Assembly (NCBI GenBank): GCA_910584595.1
Contig: CAJUBQ010000006.1
Location: forward strand, 1 to 64,000
Direction: 5' to 3'
Length of the DNA stretch: 64,000 nucleotides
From: an uncultured Eubacterium sp.
GTDB lineage: Bacteria > Bacillota > Clostridia > Lachnospirales > Lachnospiraceae
In this document: one piece after another, positions 7,467 through 16,794 of the stretch
How positions within the stretch are numbered: the first letter of the stretch is position 1
Layout of the letters: each line of letters starts with the position of its first letter
Program-made: the position numbers and the translations under genes
The notes under the pieces: model-generated
Databases searched by the model: none
What the model was told of the DNA's origin: nothing
Seen by the model: the letters and a program-made list of their open reading frames with translations, nothing else

Positions 7467-10400
7467 ATGAGCAAAATCAACGCCATCCGATTGATTAATT
7501 TAAATTATAATAACAACGCTATCCGAATCAGTGACGAGACCTTTCATATGAATGGGGAGAGTACGCTGCTGTCTCTGCGAAATGGAGGAGGAAAATCTGT
7601 GCTTGTGCAGATGATGATGGCGCCATTTGTCCATAAACGTTACAGGGACGCAAAGGATCGTCCGTTTGAAAGCTATTTTACGACAGCCAAGCCAACCTTT
7701 ATTCTGGTTGAGTGGGTGTTAGATCATGGCGCCGGATATGTAATGACCGGAATGATGGTACGCAGAAGGCAGGAGATCAGCGCAGACACAGCGGATGCAG
7801 ACGAGACGTTAGAGATCATACAGTTTATCAGCGAGTATCAGACTTCATGTCCTTATGACATTCATCATCTGCCGGTGATAGAAAAGCGGAAAAAAGAAAT
7901 AACGCTGAAAAATTTTGCGTCGTGCAGGCAGCTATTTGACAGTTATAAAAAGGATTCCGCCGTAAAATTTTTCAGCTATGATATGAGTAACAGCGCTCAG
8001 TCCAGACAGTATTTTGATAAACTGACAGAGTATCAGATTTACTATAAAGAATGGGAAACGATTATGAAAAAAGTGAATCTGAAAGAGTCGGGTTTGTCGG
8101 ATTTGTTTGCGGACTGCAAAGATGAAAAGGGTCTGGTGGAAAAATGGCTGCTGGATGCGGTCGCAAGCAAGCTGAATAAAGGGAAAGACCGGATGAAAGA
8201 GTTTCAGAATATTTTGGAAAAATATGTCGGTCAGTACAAAGATAATAAGTCCAAAATTGAGCGCAGAGATATTATCCGATTGTTTTCACAGGAATCGCAG
8301 GCAATTATGGACACAGCCAGACGATATGAAGCAGAGGAAAAAAAGTTAAAGCTGCAGCAGGAGCAGATTGGTATTTTTTTGTGGCAGCTTGAAGCTGCAA
8401 AAAATACGGCACATTCACAAGAGGCTGCAATTGCGGTAAAAAAACAGCAAATTTTAGCGGATATAGACCATTTAAAGTATCAGCAGGCATCAAAAGCGAT
8501 CTACGAAGCGATGGATGCAGAACGGTTTTGCAGGGCGGAGCGGGAGATGATCCAGCTGGAGCGCGACGAAAAAGAGCAGGAATATGAACAGACAAAACAC
8601 ACGCTGCAGCTTTTGGAATGTGCAAGACAGCAGGAAGAGCTGCAAGAGCAAAGTGCGGAATGTACGCAGTATGAGCAGCAGCTTGCAGTGCTGAATCAGC
8701 AGGAACAGGATTTTGGACAGGAGCGCAGACAGCTTGGGTATACTTTAAGAATACACTATGAAACGCGAAGCAGTATGCAGCTGAAACAAGTCATACAATA
8801 CGAAGAAAAGCTTGTTCAGATACGGGATAAAATTATACAGGAAGAAGAGAAAACCGAATCCTGTCGTGCCAATGCGCTGGAACTTAGCGCCCGTATCGGC
8901 AGCATGCAGGCCAGGATTCAGGAGTATGATGCAAAAGAAGAGGCGTATAACAAGCGTTATGAACCGGGATTTATCCGTAATATTTTAGGAGAATATGAAC
9001 CGGCGGCCCTGGATATCCGGCTGCAGGAATATGAAAAAGAACTGGATGAACTGAAAAAATCGTATCAAAACATGCAAAAGACCGCTGAAGAAGGAAGCTG
9101 GATGCAGAAAGAAAATGAGCGAAATCTGGAAGATGACAGGCATCAGAAAATGCTGAAAGAACAAGAGCTGGAACATGCGAAAGAAGTATGCGGTCAATAT
9201 GAACAAGAACTGTCCGAACGTCGAAAAATGCTTCGGTATTTTGGATTGGATGAAACTGTTTTATATGATATGGAAAAGATTCTTCGTGCGGCACAGCGGA
9301 AACTTTCAGAAATAGAGTGCGCAAAGAGAAGTCTGGAAAAGGATGAAGATCTTCTTGAGAAAGAACATCAGCGGCTCACGCAGGGGCGGATACTTGAATT
9401 GCCGGAAACGTTTGAAAAACTGTTGGAACAACTGGGTATTTCATATGTATATGGAATGGAATGGCTGAAAAAGAATCAATATACGCAGTCACAAAATCAA
9501 ATGCTTGTCCGAAGATATCCGTTTCTGCCGTATGCGCTGCTGCTTTCCGGACGCGATATGGAGAAATTAAAAAGCGCGAATGAAAAGAAACAAGAAAAAG
9601 AGCTGCCGTATACGTCATTTCCAATTCCTTTGATGATAAGGGAAGAGATGGAATATGCAGAAGATGGGGAACCGAATCCGGTTGTGTATATGCAGAAGGA
9701 GAATGTGAGCTTTTATATGCTGTTTAATGAGCATCTCTTAAATGAAGAGAAGTTAAAACAGATGATAGCTGAAAAAGAGCGGCAGATTGCAAAGAAAAAA
9801 GAGCAGATTCGCATTCGACGTGAAGAATATGAGGAGTATTTTGAAAAAAAAGAAAAGCTGCGCAGCCAGAAGGTAACGAAAGAATTGAAAGAACAGGCGG
9901 TTCAAAAGCAGAGAATCGTTTTAGATGAACTGGAAGATCTGACCGGGAAAATTGGAAAACGAAGGGAAGAAGCGCAGAAACTGGCAGCAAAGCTGCAGAA
10001 ATTACAGCAGCAGATTCAGGAAAATGTAAGGCAGCAAAGCGCGAAAGAACGCAGACTGGATGAACTGAGACAGTTGTATCAGGCATATCAGTCCTATTTA
10101 CAGGATAAGCAGCAGCTGGAATCTTTGCAGCATAATCTGACCATAACAAAAGAAAAAGAGCAGCTTGCAGAAAATACGGCGGCAAAACTGCGGGAACGTG
10201 CCAGGAAGCAGGAAATAGATCTGGAACACAGAAAACGTATGGCAGAGGAATTATCGGAAAAAGCAGCCGTTTATCAGCAGTATGAGAAAGAAGAACAGGT
10301 AGAAGGCGAAGTGGAAGATCTGGAAAACAGATATCTTGCCATTACGAGCCAAATATCGCTGCGCCAGCAGGAAATCGAACGTTTGCTGCTGACTGCGCGG

Positions 10401-12116
10401 GAAAAAGCACGAAAAATAGAGCGTGAGCTTGCAAGAAAACAGAAAAAATATAAATTATCGGACAAAGAATGGATGCAGACCGTATACGATGTGAAAGCGG
10501 AGGAGTATCAGGAACAACTGCTGACAGTCCGTGAGCAGCAGTACGAATTAAAAAAAGCACAGTGGAACGAGGCGGATAAAAATGCAGCTCTGGCAAGTCA
10601 GCGTTTGGAACAGCAGAAAAAAGCGATGTTCGAAAAATGCAGGCAGTCACAGCCACTTGCAAAGGAGGAAATACAGCCGGTAAATTTTGAAACGGAAATC
10701 GAAAAGAAGGACTATACTCGCAAAGAATTAGAGCAGGAGCAGCAGGCGCAGCAGAAACGGATGGACTGGTATGAGGAACATTTAACTGCACTTGCAGAGT
10801 ATATGGAATTTTTGCCAAAGGATGAACAAAAGCTTTGGGAACTGATCGCGCATCGTCTGGAATCGGACACTGCTGCAACAAAAGAAGAACAAATGATGTG
10901 GGAATCCGTGAGAAATCAGGAGGATGCGCAGATCCTTCCTGTGCGGCCGGAGGATACGCAGGAAACGATGGAAGCGGGACAAAGGACAAGCCGGATGACA
11001 GAAAAGATTCAGGAAGCTTATGACTATCAGTGTGAACTGCAGATGATCGCAATGCTGCAGGAAGCTGTGGAACGCTTGTCCAGAGAGGAGCTGCGCCGCA
11101 AAAAAGGAACGCTGCTGCGGGATTATAACAACTGTCAGGAGCGCAGGCAGCAGCAGAAAGACCAGCTGACGGGGCTGCTGAATCAGATGGTGCGCAGGGA
11201 AGCGTTTGCGGAAGATTTTTATCGCAAACCAATCGAAGCGATGTTGTCTTTAACAGACCACGCGGGACAAGTGCTGCGCCAGCTGCATACAACTTTGCAG
11301 TCTTATGAAAGCCTGATGGAGAAAATACAGGTGGACATTTCAGTAGTGGAAGAGGAGAAGAATCGGATTGTAGAGCTGTTAGGCGAATATGTGCATGAAG
11401 TTCATCAAAATATCGCACAGATTGATCAGAATGCTACGATACGGATTCGTGATAAAAATGTAAAAATGCTGAATATATCGCTGCCTGGCTGGGAGGAAAA
11501 TGCGAGTCTGTACCAGATCAAAATACAGGATTTTATGGATGAGACGACGCAAAAAGGAATCGAATTATTAGAGCGTAACGAAAATGCACAGGAGTATCTT
11601 GGCACGCGCATGACTACAAAAAATCTTTATGATGTTGTCGTTGGCATTGAGTCGGTACAGATTCATCTGCATAAAATTGAAGAACAGCGTCAATATGAGA
11701 TTTCATGGTCACAGGTTGCCCGCAATTCCGGCGGGGAAGGATTTTTGTCAGCATTTATTATATTATCCAGTCTGTTGTATTATATGAGGCGGGATGAATC
11801 CGATTTGTTTGCAGACCGTAATGAAGGGAAAGTGCTGCTGATGGACAATCCGTTTGCGCAGACAAATGCGTCTCATTTATTAAAGCCGTTGATGGATATG
11901 GCCAAGAAAACGAATACACAGCTGATTTGTTTATCGGGTCTGGGCGGAGAATCGATTTACAACCGGTTTGATAATATTTATATTTTAAATCTGATCGCTG
12001 CCGGCCTGCGCAGCGGAATGCAGTATTTAAAGGCTGAACATATGCGCGGAGCTGAGACGGAGACGATGCTGGTATCGCAGATTGAAGTGCTGGGACAGCA
12101 GGAGCTTGTTTTTTAG
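7467..12116 (+). CDS. jetC: Wadjet protein JetC, SMC-like ATPase
   Basis: This is the SMC motor (MukB-equivalent) of the anti-plasmid complex; with JetA and JetB it extrudes DNA loops. The 1549-residue protein has a Walker A at residues 39-45 (NGGGKSV). A long charged coiled coil runs from about 280 to 1350, interrupted near residues 640-760 where a hinge would sit. The ABC signature NSGGEGF is near 1419 and the Walker B VLLMDNPF near 1454. The residue after the Walker B aspartate is asparagine rather than the glutamate usual in SMC proteins. GGAGG lies 8 nt upstream of the start, inside the end of jetB. Length and motif order agree with an intact gene. Confidence 0.92.
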   Translation: MSKINAIRLINLNYNNNAIRISDETFHMNGESTLLSLRNGGGKSVLVQMMMAPFVHKRYRDAKDRPFESYFTTAKPTFILVEWVLDHGAGYVMTGMMVRRRQEISADTADADETLEIIQFISEYQTSCPYDIHHLPVIEKRKKEITLKNFASCRQLFDSYKKDSAVKFFSYDMSNSAQSRQYFDKLTEYQIYYKEWETIMKKVNLKESGLSDLFADCKDEKGLVEKWLLDAVASKLNKGKDRMKEFQNILEKYVGQYKDNKSKIERRDIIRLFSQESQAIMDTARRYEAEEKKLKLQQEQIGIFLWQLEAAKNTAHSQEAAIAVKKQQILADIDHLKYQQASKAIYEAMDAERFCRAEREMIQLERDEKEQEYEQTKHTLQLLECARQQEELQEQSAECTQYEQQLAVLNQQEQDFGQERRQLGYTLRIHYETRSSMQLKQVIQYEEKLVQIRDKIIQEEEKTESCRANALELSARIGSMQARIQEYDAKEEAYNKRYEPGFIRNILGEYEPAALDIRLQEYEKELDELKKSYQNMQKTAEEGSWMQKENERNLEDDRHQKMLKEQELEHAKEVCGQYEQELSERRKMLRYFGLDETVLYDMEKILRAAQRKLSEIECAKRSLEKDEDLLEKEHQRLTQGRILELPETFEKLLEQLGISYVYGMEWLKKNQYTQSQNQMLVRRYPFLPYALLLSGRDMEKLKSANEKKQEKELPYTSFPIPLMIREEMEYAEDGEPNPVVYMQKENVSFYMLFNEHLLNEEKLKQMIAEKERQIAKKKEQIRIRREEYEEYFEKKEKLRSQKVTKELKEQAVQKQRIVLDELEDLTGKIGKRREEAQKLAAKLQKLQQQIQENVRQQSAKERRLDELRQLYQAYQSYLQDKQQLESLQHNLTITKEKEQLAENTAAKLRERARKQEIDLEHRKRMAEELSEKAAVYQQYEKEEQVEGEVEDLENRYLAITSQISLRQQEIERLLLTAREKARKIERELARKQKKYKLSDKEWMQTVYDVKAEEYQEQLLTVREQQYELKKAQWNEADKNAALASQRLEQQKKAMFEKCRQSQPLAKEEIQPVNFETEIEKKDYTRKELEQEQQAQQKRMDWYEEHLTALAEYMEFLPKDEQKLWELIAHRLESDTAATKEEQMMWESVRNQEDAQILPVRPEDTQETMEAGQRTSRMTEKIQEAYDYQCELQMIAMLQEAVERLSREELRRKKGTLLRDYNNCQERRQQQKDQLTGLLNQMVRREAFAEDFYRKPIEAMLSLTDHAGQVLRQLHTTLQSYESLMEKIQVDISVVEEEKNRIVELLGEYVHEVHQNIAQIDQNATIRIRDKNVKMLNISLPGWEENASLYQIKIQDFMDETTQKGIELLERNENAQEYLGTRMTTKNLYDVVVGIESVQIHLHKIEEQRQYEISWSQVARNSGGEGFLSAFIILSSLLYYMRRDESDLFADRNEGKVLLMDNPFAQTNASHLLKPLMDMAKKTNTQLICLSGLGGESIYNRFDNIYILNLIAAGLRSGMQYLKAEHMRGAETETMLVSQIEVLGQQELVF

Positions 12117-12137
12117 AAGGAGGAGTTTATAACATAT

Positions 12138-12914
12138 ATGCGTATTGTAGTGAAAGTAGGGACTTCTACATTGGCATATCCAACTGGATGTCTGGATATT
12201 CGTCATGTGGAGATTCTTGTAAAGACGTTGAGTGATCTGAAAAATGCGGGACATGATATTGTGCTCGTATCATCCGGAGCGATCGGAATGGGTATTGGAA
12301 GGCTTTCGTTAAAGGGCAGGCCGGAAGATATGCCGACAAAGCAGGCTGCGGCCTCGGTAGGTCAGTGTGAGCTGATGTACACGTATGATAAGCTGTTTGG
12401 AGAATACAATCATATCGTCGGACAAATATTGCTGACCGGTTCTGATTTTTCCCATGAAGACCGAAAGGAAAATTTTGAAAATACGATTATGCGTCTGATT
12501 GAGCTTGGTGTGATTCCGATTGTCAATGAAAATGATACGATTGCTACGGATGAGATTTCAGTAGGAGATAATGACACACTGGCCGCTATGGTAGCATGTA
12601 GTGTGGATGCAGACCTGCTTATATTGCTGAGCGATATCGATGGGTTATATACCAAAGATCCGCATAAGAGTGAAAATGCGCAGCTGATTCCGCTGGTGAT
12701 GGAGATCACACCGGAGATCAAAGAACTTGCAGAAGGAAAGGGCAGCGGGCTTGGAACGGGGGGCATGGTGACAAAGCTGCATGCGGCAGAGATAGCCATG
12801 AGCCATGGTTTTGATATGGTAATTGCAAATGGGGCAAGGCCGCGCAAGCTTTATAATATTGTAGAAGGAGAAACGGTGGGGACGCGGTTTCTTGGAAAGG
12901 AGACTGCTTTATGA
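12138..12914 (+). CDS. proB: Glutamate 5-kinase
   Basis: It phosphorylates L-glutamate to glutamyl 5-phosphate, the first step of proline synthesis in the cytoplasm. The 258-residue protein is an amino acid kinase domain: VVKVGTSTL at the N-terminus, LVSSGAIGMG near residue 45, VNENDTIATDE near 133 and LSDIDGLYTKDP near 168. It lacks the C-terminal PUA domain of the E. coli enzyme, as many Firmicute forms do. AGAAGGAGGAG precedes the start. It begins only 21 nt after jetC, with no terminator or promoter seen between them, so it may be co-transcribed with the Wadjet genes. Its end overlaps proA by 4 nt. Confidence 0.93.
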   Translation: MRIVVKVGTSTLAYPTGCLDIRHVEILVKTLSDLKNAGHDIVLVSSGAIGMGIGRLSLKGRPEDMPTKQAAASVGQCELMYTYDKLFGEYNHIVGQILLTGSDFSHEDRKENFENTIMRLIELGVIPIVNENDTIATDEISVGDNDTLAAMVACSVDADLLILLSDIDGLYTKDPHKSENAQLIPLVMEITPEIKELAEGKGSGLGTGGMVTKLHAAEIAMSHGFDMVIANGARPRKLYNIVEGETVGTRFLGKETAL

Positions 12915-14176
12915 CGACACAGGAGATTTTAATACAGGCAAAAGAGGCAAAAACAGCGCTCATGCTGGCAGATGCCGAACGTAAAAATATGGCGCTTCAT
13001 AAGATGGCGGATGCGCTTGTGAAACAGGAGCACGCAGCAAGGATTTTAGAAGCAAATAAACGTGATTTGGAGGCTGCAAAAGGGACGATTCCGGATGTCA
13101 TGCTGGATCGTCTGATGCTGGATGAAAAACGGGTTGCGGATATGGCAGACGGAATCCGGGAAGTTGCAAAGCTGGAAGACCCGGTTGGGAAAGTACTGTC
13201 TGAAATCGTAAGGCCGAATGGAATGACAATTCGTAAAACAGCAGTTCCGATGGGGGTCATCGCAATCATATATGAAAGCCGCCCGAATGTAACGAGTGAT
13301 GCGGCTGCCTTAGCGCTCAAAAGCGGAAACGTCTGTGTGCTGCGGGGCGGCAAAGAAGCCTGGCGTACGTGCCATGCCATTGTGGAAGCTATGCAGATTG
13401 GATTGGAAGAGGCTTTCATGCCACGTACGGCAGTGAATTTAATTGAAGATACGACGCGTGTAAGCGCGAATGAGCTGATGACTGCCGAAGGATTTATTGA
13501 TCTTTTGATTCCGCGCGGCGGCAAAGGGCTGATCCGTTCTTGTGTGGAACATGCAACAGTGCCGTGTATCCAGACCGGGACAGGCATTTGCCACGTATAT
13601 GTTGACCGGGCGGCAGATCTTTTGATGGCGATACAGATCGTAGAAAATGCAAAAACAAGTCGGCCAAGCGTCTGCAACGCGCAGGAAGTATGTCTGGTGC
13701 ATAGGGAGGTTGCAGCGCAGTTTTTGCCAATGCTGCAGGATACACTTTGTGAGAAACGTCAGAAAGAGGGAAATCAGCCGGTGGAACTGCGGCTGGATCC
13801 GGAGGCGGCAAAAATCATTGCAGGAACTCCGGCAGGAGAAGCGGATTTTGATACAGAGTTTTTGGATTATATTCTTGGCGTTAAAATTGTGGATAGTGTG
13901 GAAGAAGCAATTGAACATATCAATCTGCACTCTACCGGGCATAGCGAAGCAATTGTAACGACAGATCAAAAAGCTGCAGAGCAGTTTACGGCAGCTGTAG
14001 ATAGTGCGGCAGTTTATGTAAATGTATCGACACGGTTTACGGATGGCGGGCAATTTGGATTAGGATGCGAGATGGGGATTTCCACGCAGAAACTACATGC
14101 GAGAGGGCCGATGGGGCTGGCGGAATTGTGTACTTATAAATATGTGGTTTGCGGAGATGGACAGATACGGCAGTAG
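12911..14176 (+). CDS. proA: Gamma-glutamyl phosphate reductase
   Basis: It reduces glutamyl 5-phosphate to glutamate semialdehyde with NADPH, the second step of proline synthesis. The 421-residue length is typical. ALKSGNVCVLRGG near residue 140 is in the nucleotide-binding domain, and RPSVCNAQE near residue 253 holds the catalytic cysteine. The ATGA overlap with proB indicates translational coupling; the two enzymes are thought to channel the unstable acyl phosphate between them. The final step (proC) is not in the window. Confidence 0.94.
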   Translation: MTTQEILIQAKEAKTALMLADAERKNMALHKMADALVKQEHAARILEANKRDLEAAKGTIPDVMLDRLMLDEKRVADMADGIREVAKLEDPVGKVLSEIVRPNGMTIRKTAVPMGVIAIIYESRPNVTSDAAALALKSGNVCVLRGGKEAWRTCHAIVEAMQIGLEEAFMPRTAVNLIEDTTRVSANELMTAEGFIDLLIPRGGKGLIRSCVEHATVPCIQTGTGICHVYVDRAADLLMAIQIVENAKTSRPSVCNAQEVCLVHREVAAQFLPMLQDTLCEKRQKEGNQPVELRLDPEAAKIIAGTPAGEADFDTEFLDYILGVKIVDSVEEAIEHINLHSTGHSEAIVTTDQKAAEQFTAAVDSAAVYVNVSTRFTDGGQFGLGCEMGISTQKLHARGPMGLAELCTYKYVVCGDGQIRQ

Positions 14177-14249
14177 GAAACAAAGAAATCGGTGATGCCG
14201 GCAAGCAGGATGATCGTCCGGATGAAAAGAAAGTATAGAGGAGGTTTAG

Positions 14250-14936
14250 ATGTTTATGGGACAGGTTTTTATACTGGAAGAAACAACCAAATGCCCGATT
14301 ACGCTCATGGGGAGCCGGGCCGGTATCTGCTGGGGCTCGGATATTTCAAACCAGGAAAAAAATTATAAGCGGGGGCTGGACTGTATTTCATCCGGTCATG
14401 GCAGAGTGATGGAATATGTTAATCTGGAAATGGCGCTGGATGGATACTCTGCACGTGTGATCCGTGAGTGGTATACGCATATCGGCGGTTCGCCGACGCG
14501 CCTGCAGGCCAGTACACGATATGTGGATTATCAACATTTTTCATATGTTATACCGCCTGCAGTTGCACAAAATGAAAAGGCGCGTGTCCGCTATGAAGAG
14601 ATGATGCAGGAAATCAGCAAAACATGTGCATATCTTGAACAGGATTGCGGGATTGCGAGGGAGGATGCTGCAATGCTTCTTCCGCTTGGAATGACGACGA
14701 GAATTGTGGATAAGAGAAATCTGAGAAGTCTTGTGGATATGAGCCGCCAGCGGATGTGCAGCCGCGCTTATCATGAATATCGCAGGCTGTTTGAAGATAT
14801 CAGCGAAGCGCTGGTAAAATATTCGGATGAGTGGGCTTATTTAGTGGAGCGCTATTTGATGCCAAAATGCGAATCTCTTGGATATTGTCCGGAGACACGT
14901 TCGTGCGGGCGTAAGCCGAAGAAGCAGGCGGAATGA
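14250..14936 (+). CDS. FAD-dependent thymidylate synthase-like protein (ThyX family)
   Basis: ThyX enzymes make dTMP from dUMP using FAD and methylene-tetrahydrofolate. This 228-residue protein has the family's overall layout, including LDGYSARVIREWYTH followed by LQASTRYVDYQHF. The classical RHRxxSxNExSxR motif is changed, however: RHR is not present, and only the ASTRY end is clear. I recall related clostridial proteins being annotated as ThyX despite this, so catalytic activity is uncertain. AGAGGAGG lies before the tandem ATG codons at 14250 and 14256; either could be the start. It follows proA by 73 nt. Confidence 0.75.
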   Translation: MFMGQVFILEETTKCPITLMGSRAGICWGSDISNQEKNYKRGLDCISSGHGRVMEYVNLEMALDGYSARVIREWYTHIGGSPTRLQASTRYVDYQHFSYVIPPAVAQNEKARVRYEEMMQEISKTCAYLEQDCGIAREDAAMLLPLGMTTRIVDKRNLRSLVDMSRQRMCSRAYHEYRRLFEDISEALVKYSDEWAYLVERYLMPKCESLGYCPETRSCGRKPKKQAE

Positions 14937-15080
14937 AATGAGACACTTGCCAAAACAGTGAAGATTTAACGAATCAGTGTATGAAGTCGTTCATCCAAAT
15001 GCCGCTTTATAGTGTATGTACACATAATTTTAGATAAATTTAAAATATTTTTGTATAAATTGAAAAAAACAGCTTGTCAA

Positions 15081-15157
15081 GTCCACCTGTTTGGTGGTAA
15101 ATTAGTAGTAGGGGAAATCAAGGGGTTCCATCCGACATATGGAAATCCCAACCGTTA
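15081..15157 (+). promoter_or_regulatory. Structured leader upstream of araA
   Basis: The 254 bp between 14936 and 15190 is AT-rich. It holds a CCACC-TGTTT-GGTGG hairpin at about 15082-15096 and a second pairing, GGGGTTCCA with TGGAAATCCC, at about 15122-15150. No consensus sugar-repressor site was recognised. The function is unassigned. Confidence 0.4.
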
Positions 15158-15189
15158 AAAATTATAAATATTAACAGGAGGAAGTTGAC

Positions 15190-16686
15190 ATGCAGACAAA
15201 AAATTACAAGATCTGGTTTTGCACAGGCTCGCAGGACTTATACGGAGACGAGTGCTTAAGCCACGTAGCAGCTCATTCCAAAGAAATGGTAGATTATATG
15301 AACAAATCCGGCATCCTGCCGTTTGAAATCGTATGGAAGCCAACGCTTATTACAAATGAGCTGATCAGAAAGACATTTAACGAAGCAAACATGGATGACG
15401 AATGCGCGGGCGTTATTACATGGATGCATACATTCTCTCCGGCAAAATCATGGATTCTTGGATTGAAAGAGCTGAGAAAACCGTTATGCCACCTGCATAC
15501 ACAATACAATCAGGAAATTCCATATGATACGATTGATATGGATTTTATGAATGAGAACCAGGCAGCGCATGGCGACAGAGAATATGGACATATGGTAACC
15601 CGTATGGGCATTGAGCGTAAGATTATTGCCGGATACTGGAAAGATGAAAAAGTCATCGAAAGGATCGCTTCCTGGATGCGTGTAGCATTGGGTGTTATTG
15701 AAAGCAGCCATGTTCGTGTTATGAGAGTTGCTGACAATATGAGGAACGTAGCGGTTACTGAAGGAGATAAGGTAGAAGCGCAGCTGAAATTTGGCTGGGA
15801 AGTAGACGCCTATCCGGTAAATGAAATCGCAGAGGCAGTTGCTGCCGTATCAGAGTCCGATACAAACGCATTGGTAGACGAATATTACGATACTTATGAG
15901 ATTTTATTGGAAGGAAGAGATCCGGAAGAGTTCAAAAAGCATGTGGCAGTACAGGCACAGATTGAAATTGGCTTTGAGCGTTTTCTGGAAGAGAAGAACT
16001 ATCAGGCGATTGTTACACATTTTGGCGATCTCGGCGCATTAAAGCAGCTTCCGGGGCTTGCGATCCAAAGACTGATGCAGAAAGGCTACGGATTTGGAGC
16101 AGAAGGCGACTGGAAGGTTGCGGCGATGGTACGCATTATGAAAATCATGACTGCAGGCATGAAAGATGCAAAAGGCACTTCTATGATGGAAGATTATACA
16201 TATAATCTGGTTCCTGGCAAGGAAGGCATTTTACAGTCACACATGCTGGAAGTATGCCCGTCTGTTGCGGACGGCCCGATCAGCATCAAATGCCAGCCAT
16301 TGTCTATGGGTGACAGAGAGGATCCGGCGCGTCTTGTATTTACATCCAAAGAAGGTCCTGGTGTGGCAACTTCTTTGATTGATCTTGGGGACAGATTCCG
16401 TCTGCTTATCAATGATGTAGAATGCAAAAAGGTAGAAAAGCCAATGCCGAAGCTTCCGGTAGGTTCTAATTTCTGGGTGCCAAAGCCAGATTTTTATACA
16501 GGTCTGGAAGCATGGATTCTTGCAGGCGGTGCGCATCATACGGCATTTACTTATGATCTGACTTCTGAGCAGATTGGCGATTGGGCATCTATGATGGGAA
16601 TTGAGCCGGTATATATTACAGATGGCACTACGATTCCACAGTTAAAGAGAGATCTGATGTTAGGAAATGTCGTATACGGCAAATAA
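15190..16686 (+). CDS. araA: L-arabinose isomerase
   Basis: It interconverts L-arabinose and L-ribulose, the first step of arabinose catabolism. The 498-residue protein has FCTGSQDLYG near the N-terminus. The usual metal and catalytic residues lie in GYGFGAEGDWK (Glu), SMMEDYTY (Glu), QSHMLEVCP (His) and GGAHHTAF (His). The length is normal. CAGGAGGAAG lies just before the start. It opens a six-gene pentose operon with transaldolase, split transketolase, araD and galM. The kinase araB, needed between AraA and AraD, is not in the window. Confidence 0.95.
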   Translation: MQTKNYKIWFCTGSQDLYGDECLSHVAAHSKEMVDYMNKSGILPFEIVWKPTLITNELIRKTFNEANMDDECAGVITWMHTFSPAKSWILGLKELRKPLCHLHTQYNQEIPYDTIDMDFMNENQAAHGDREYGHMVTRMGIERKIIAGYWKDEKVIERIASWMRVALGVIESSHVRVMRVADNMRNVAVTEGDKVEAQLKFGWEVDAYPVNEIAEAVAAVSESDTNALVDEYYDTYEILLEGRDPEEFKKHVAVQAQIEIGFERFLEEKNYQAIVTHFGDLGALKQLPGLAIQRLMQKGYGFGAEGDWKVAAMVRIMKIMTAGMKDAKGTSMMEDYTYNLVPGKEGILQSHMLEVCPSVADGPISIKCQPLSMGDREDPARLVFTSKEGPGVATSLIDLGDRFRLLINDVECKKVEKPMPKLPVGSNFWVPKPDFYTGLEAWILAGGAHHTAFTYDLTSEQIGDWASMMGIEPVYITDGTTIPQLKRDLMLGNVVYGK

Positions 16687-16699
16687 AATCTGAAAGTAA

Positions 16700-16731
16700 G
16701 GCAGGAGTCCGCGTTAAGTCGGCATCCTGCC
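16700..16731 (+). terminator. Hairpin after araA (weak terminator or mRNA stabiliser)
   Basis: GGCAGGA (16700-16706) pairs with TCCTGCC (16725-16731). No strong T run follows, so it may only attenuate or protect the upstream mRNA. Confidence 0.45.
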
Positions 16732-16794
16732 TGCTGATATATTTAAAACAGGGGAAAAGGGATTAACCCGGAAATATGGAAGGAGAACCAAATT

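Noticed and set aside
8305..11418. Several long minus-strand open frames inside jetC
   Set aside because: They are shadow frames of a purine-biased coiled-coil gene, rich in Ser, Leu, Phe and Pro, with no start signals.
14937..15189. Riboswitch before araA
   Set aside because: Hairpins are present, but they match no riboswitch consensus that I can recognise.
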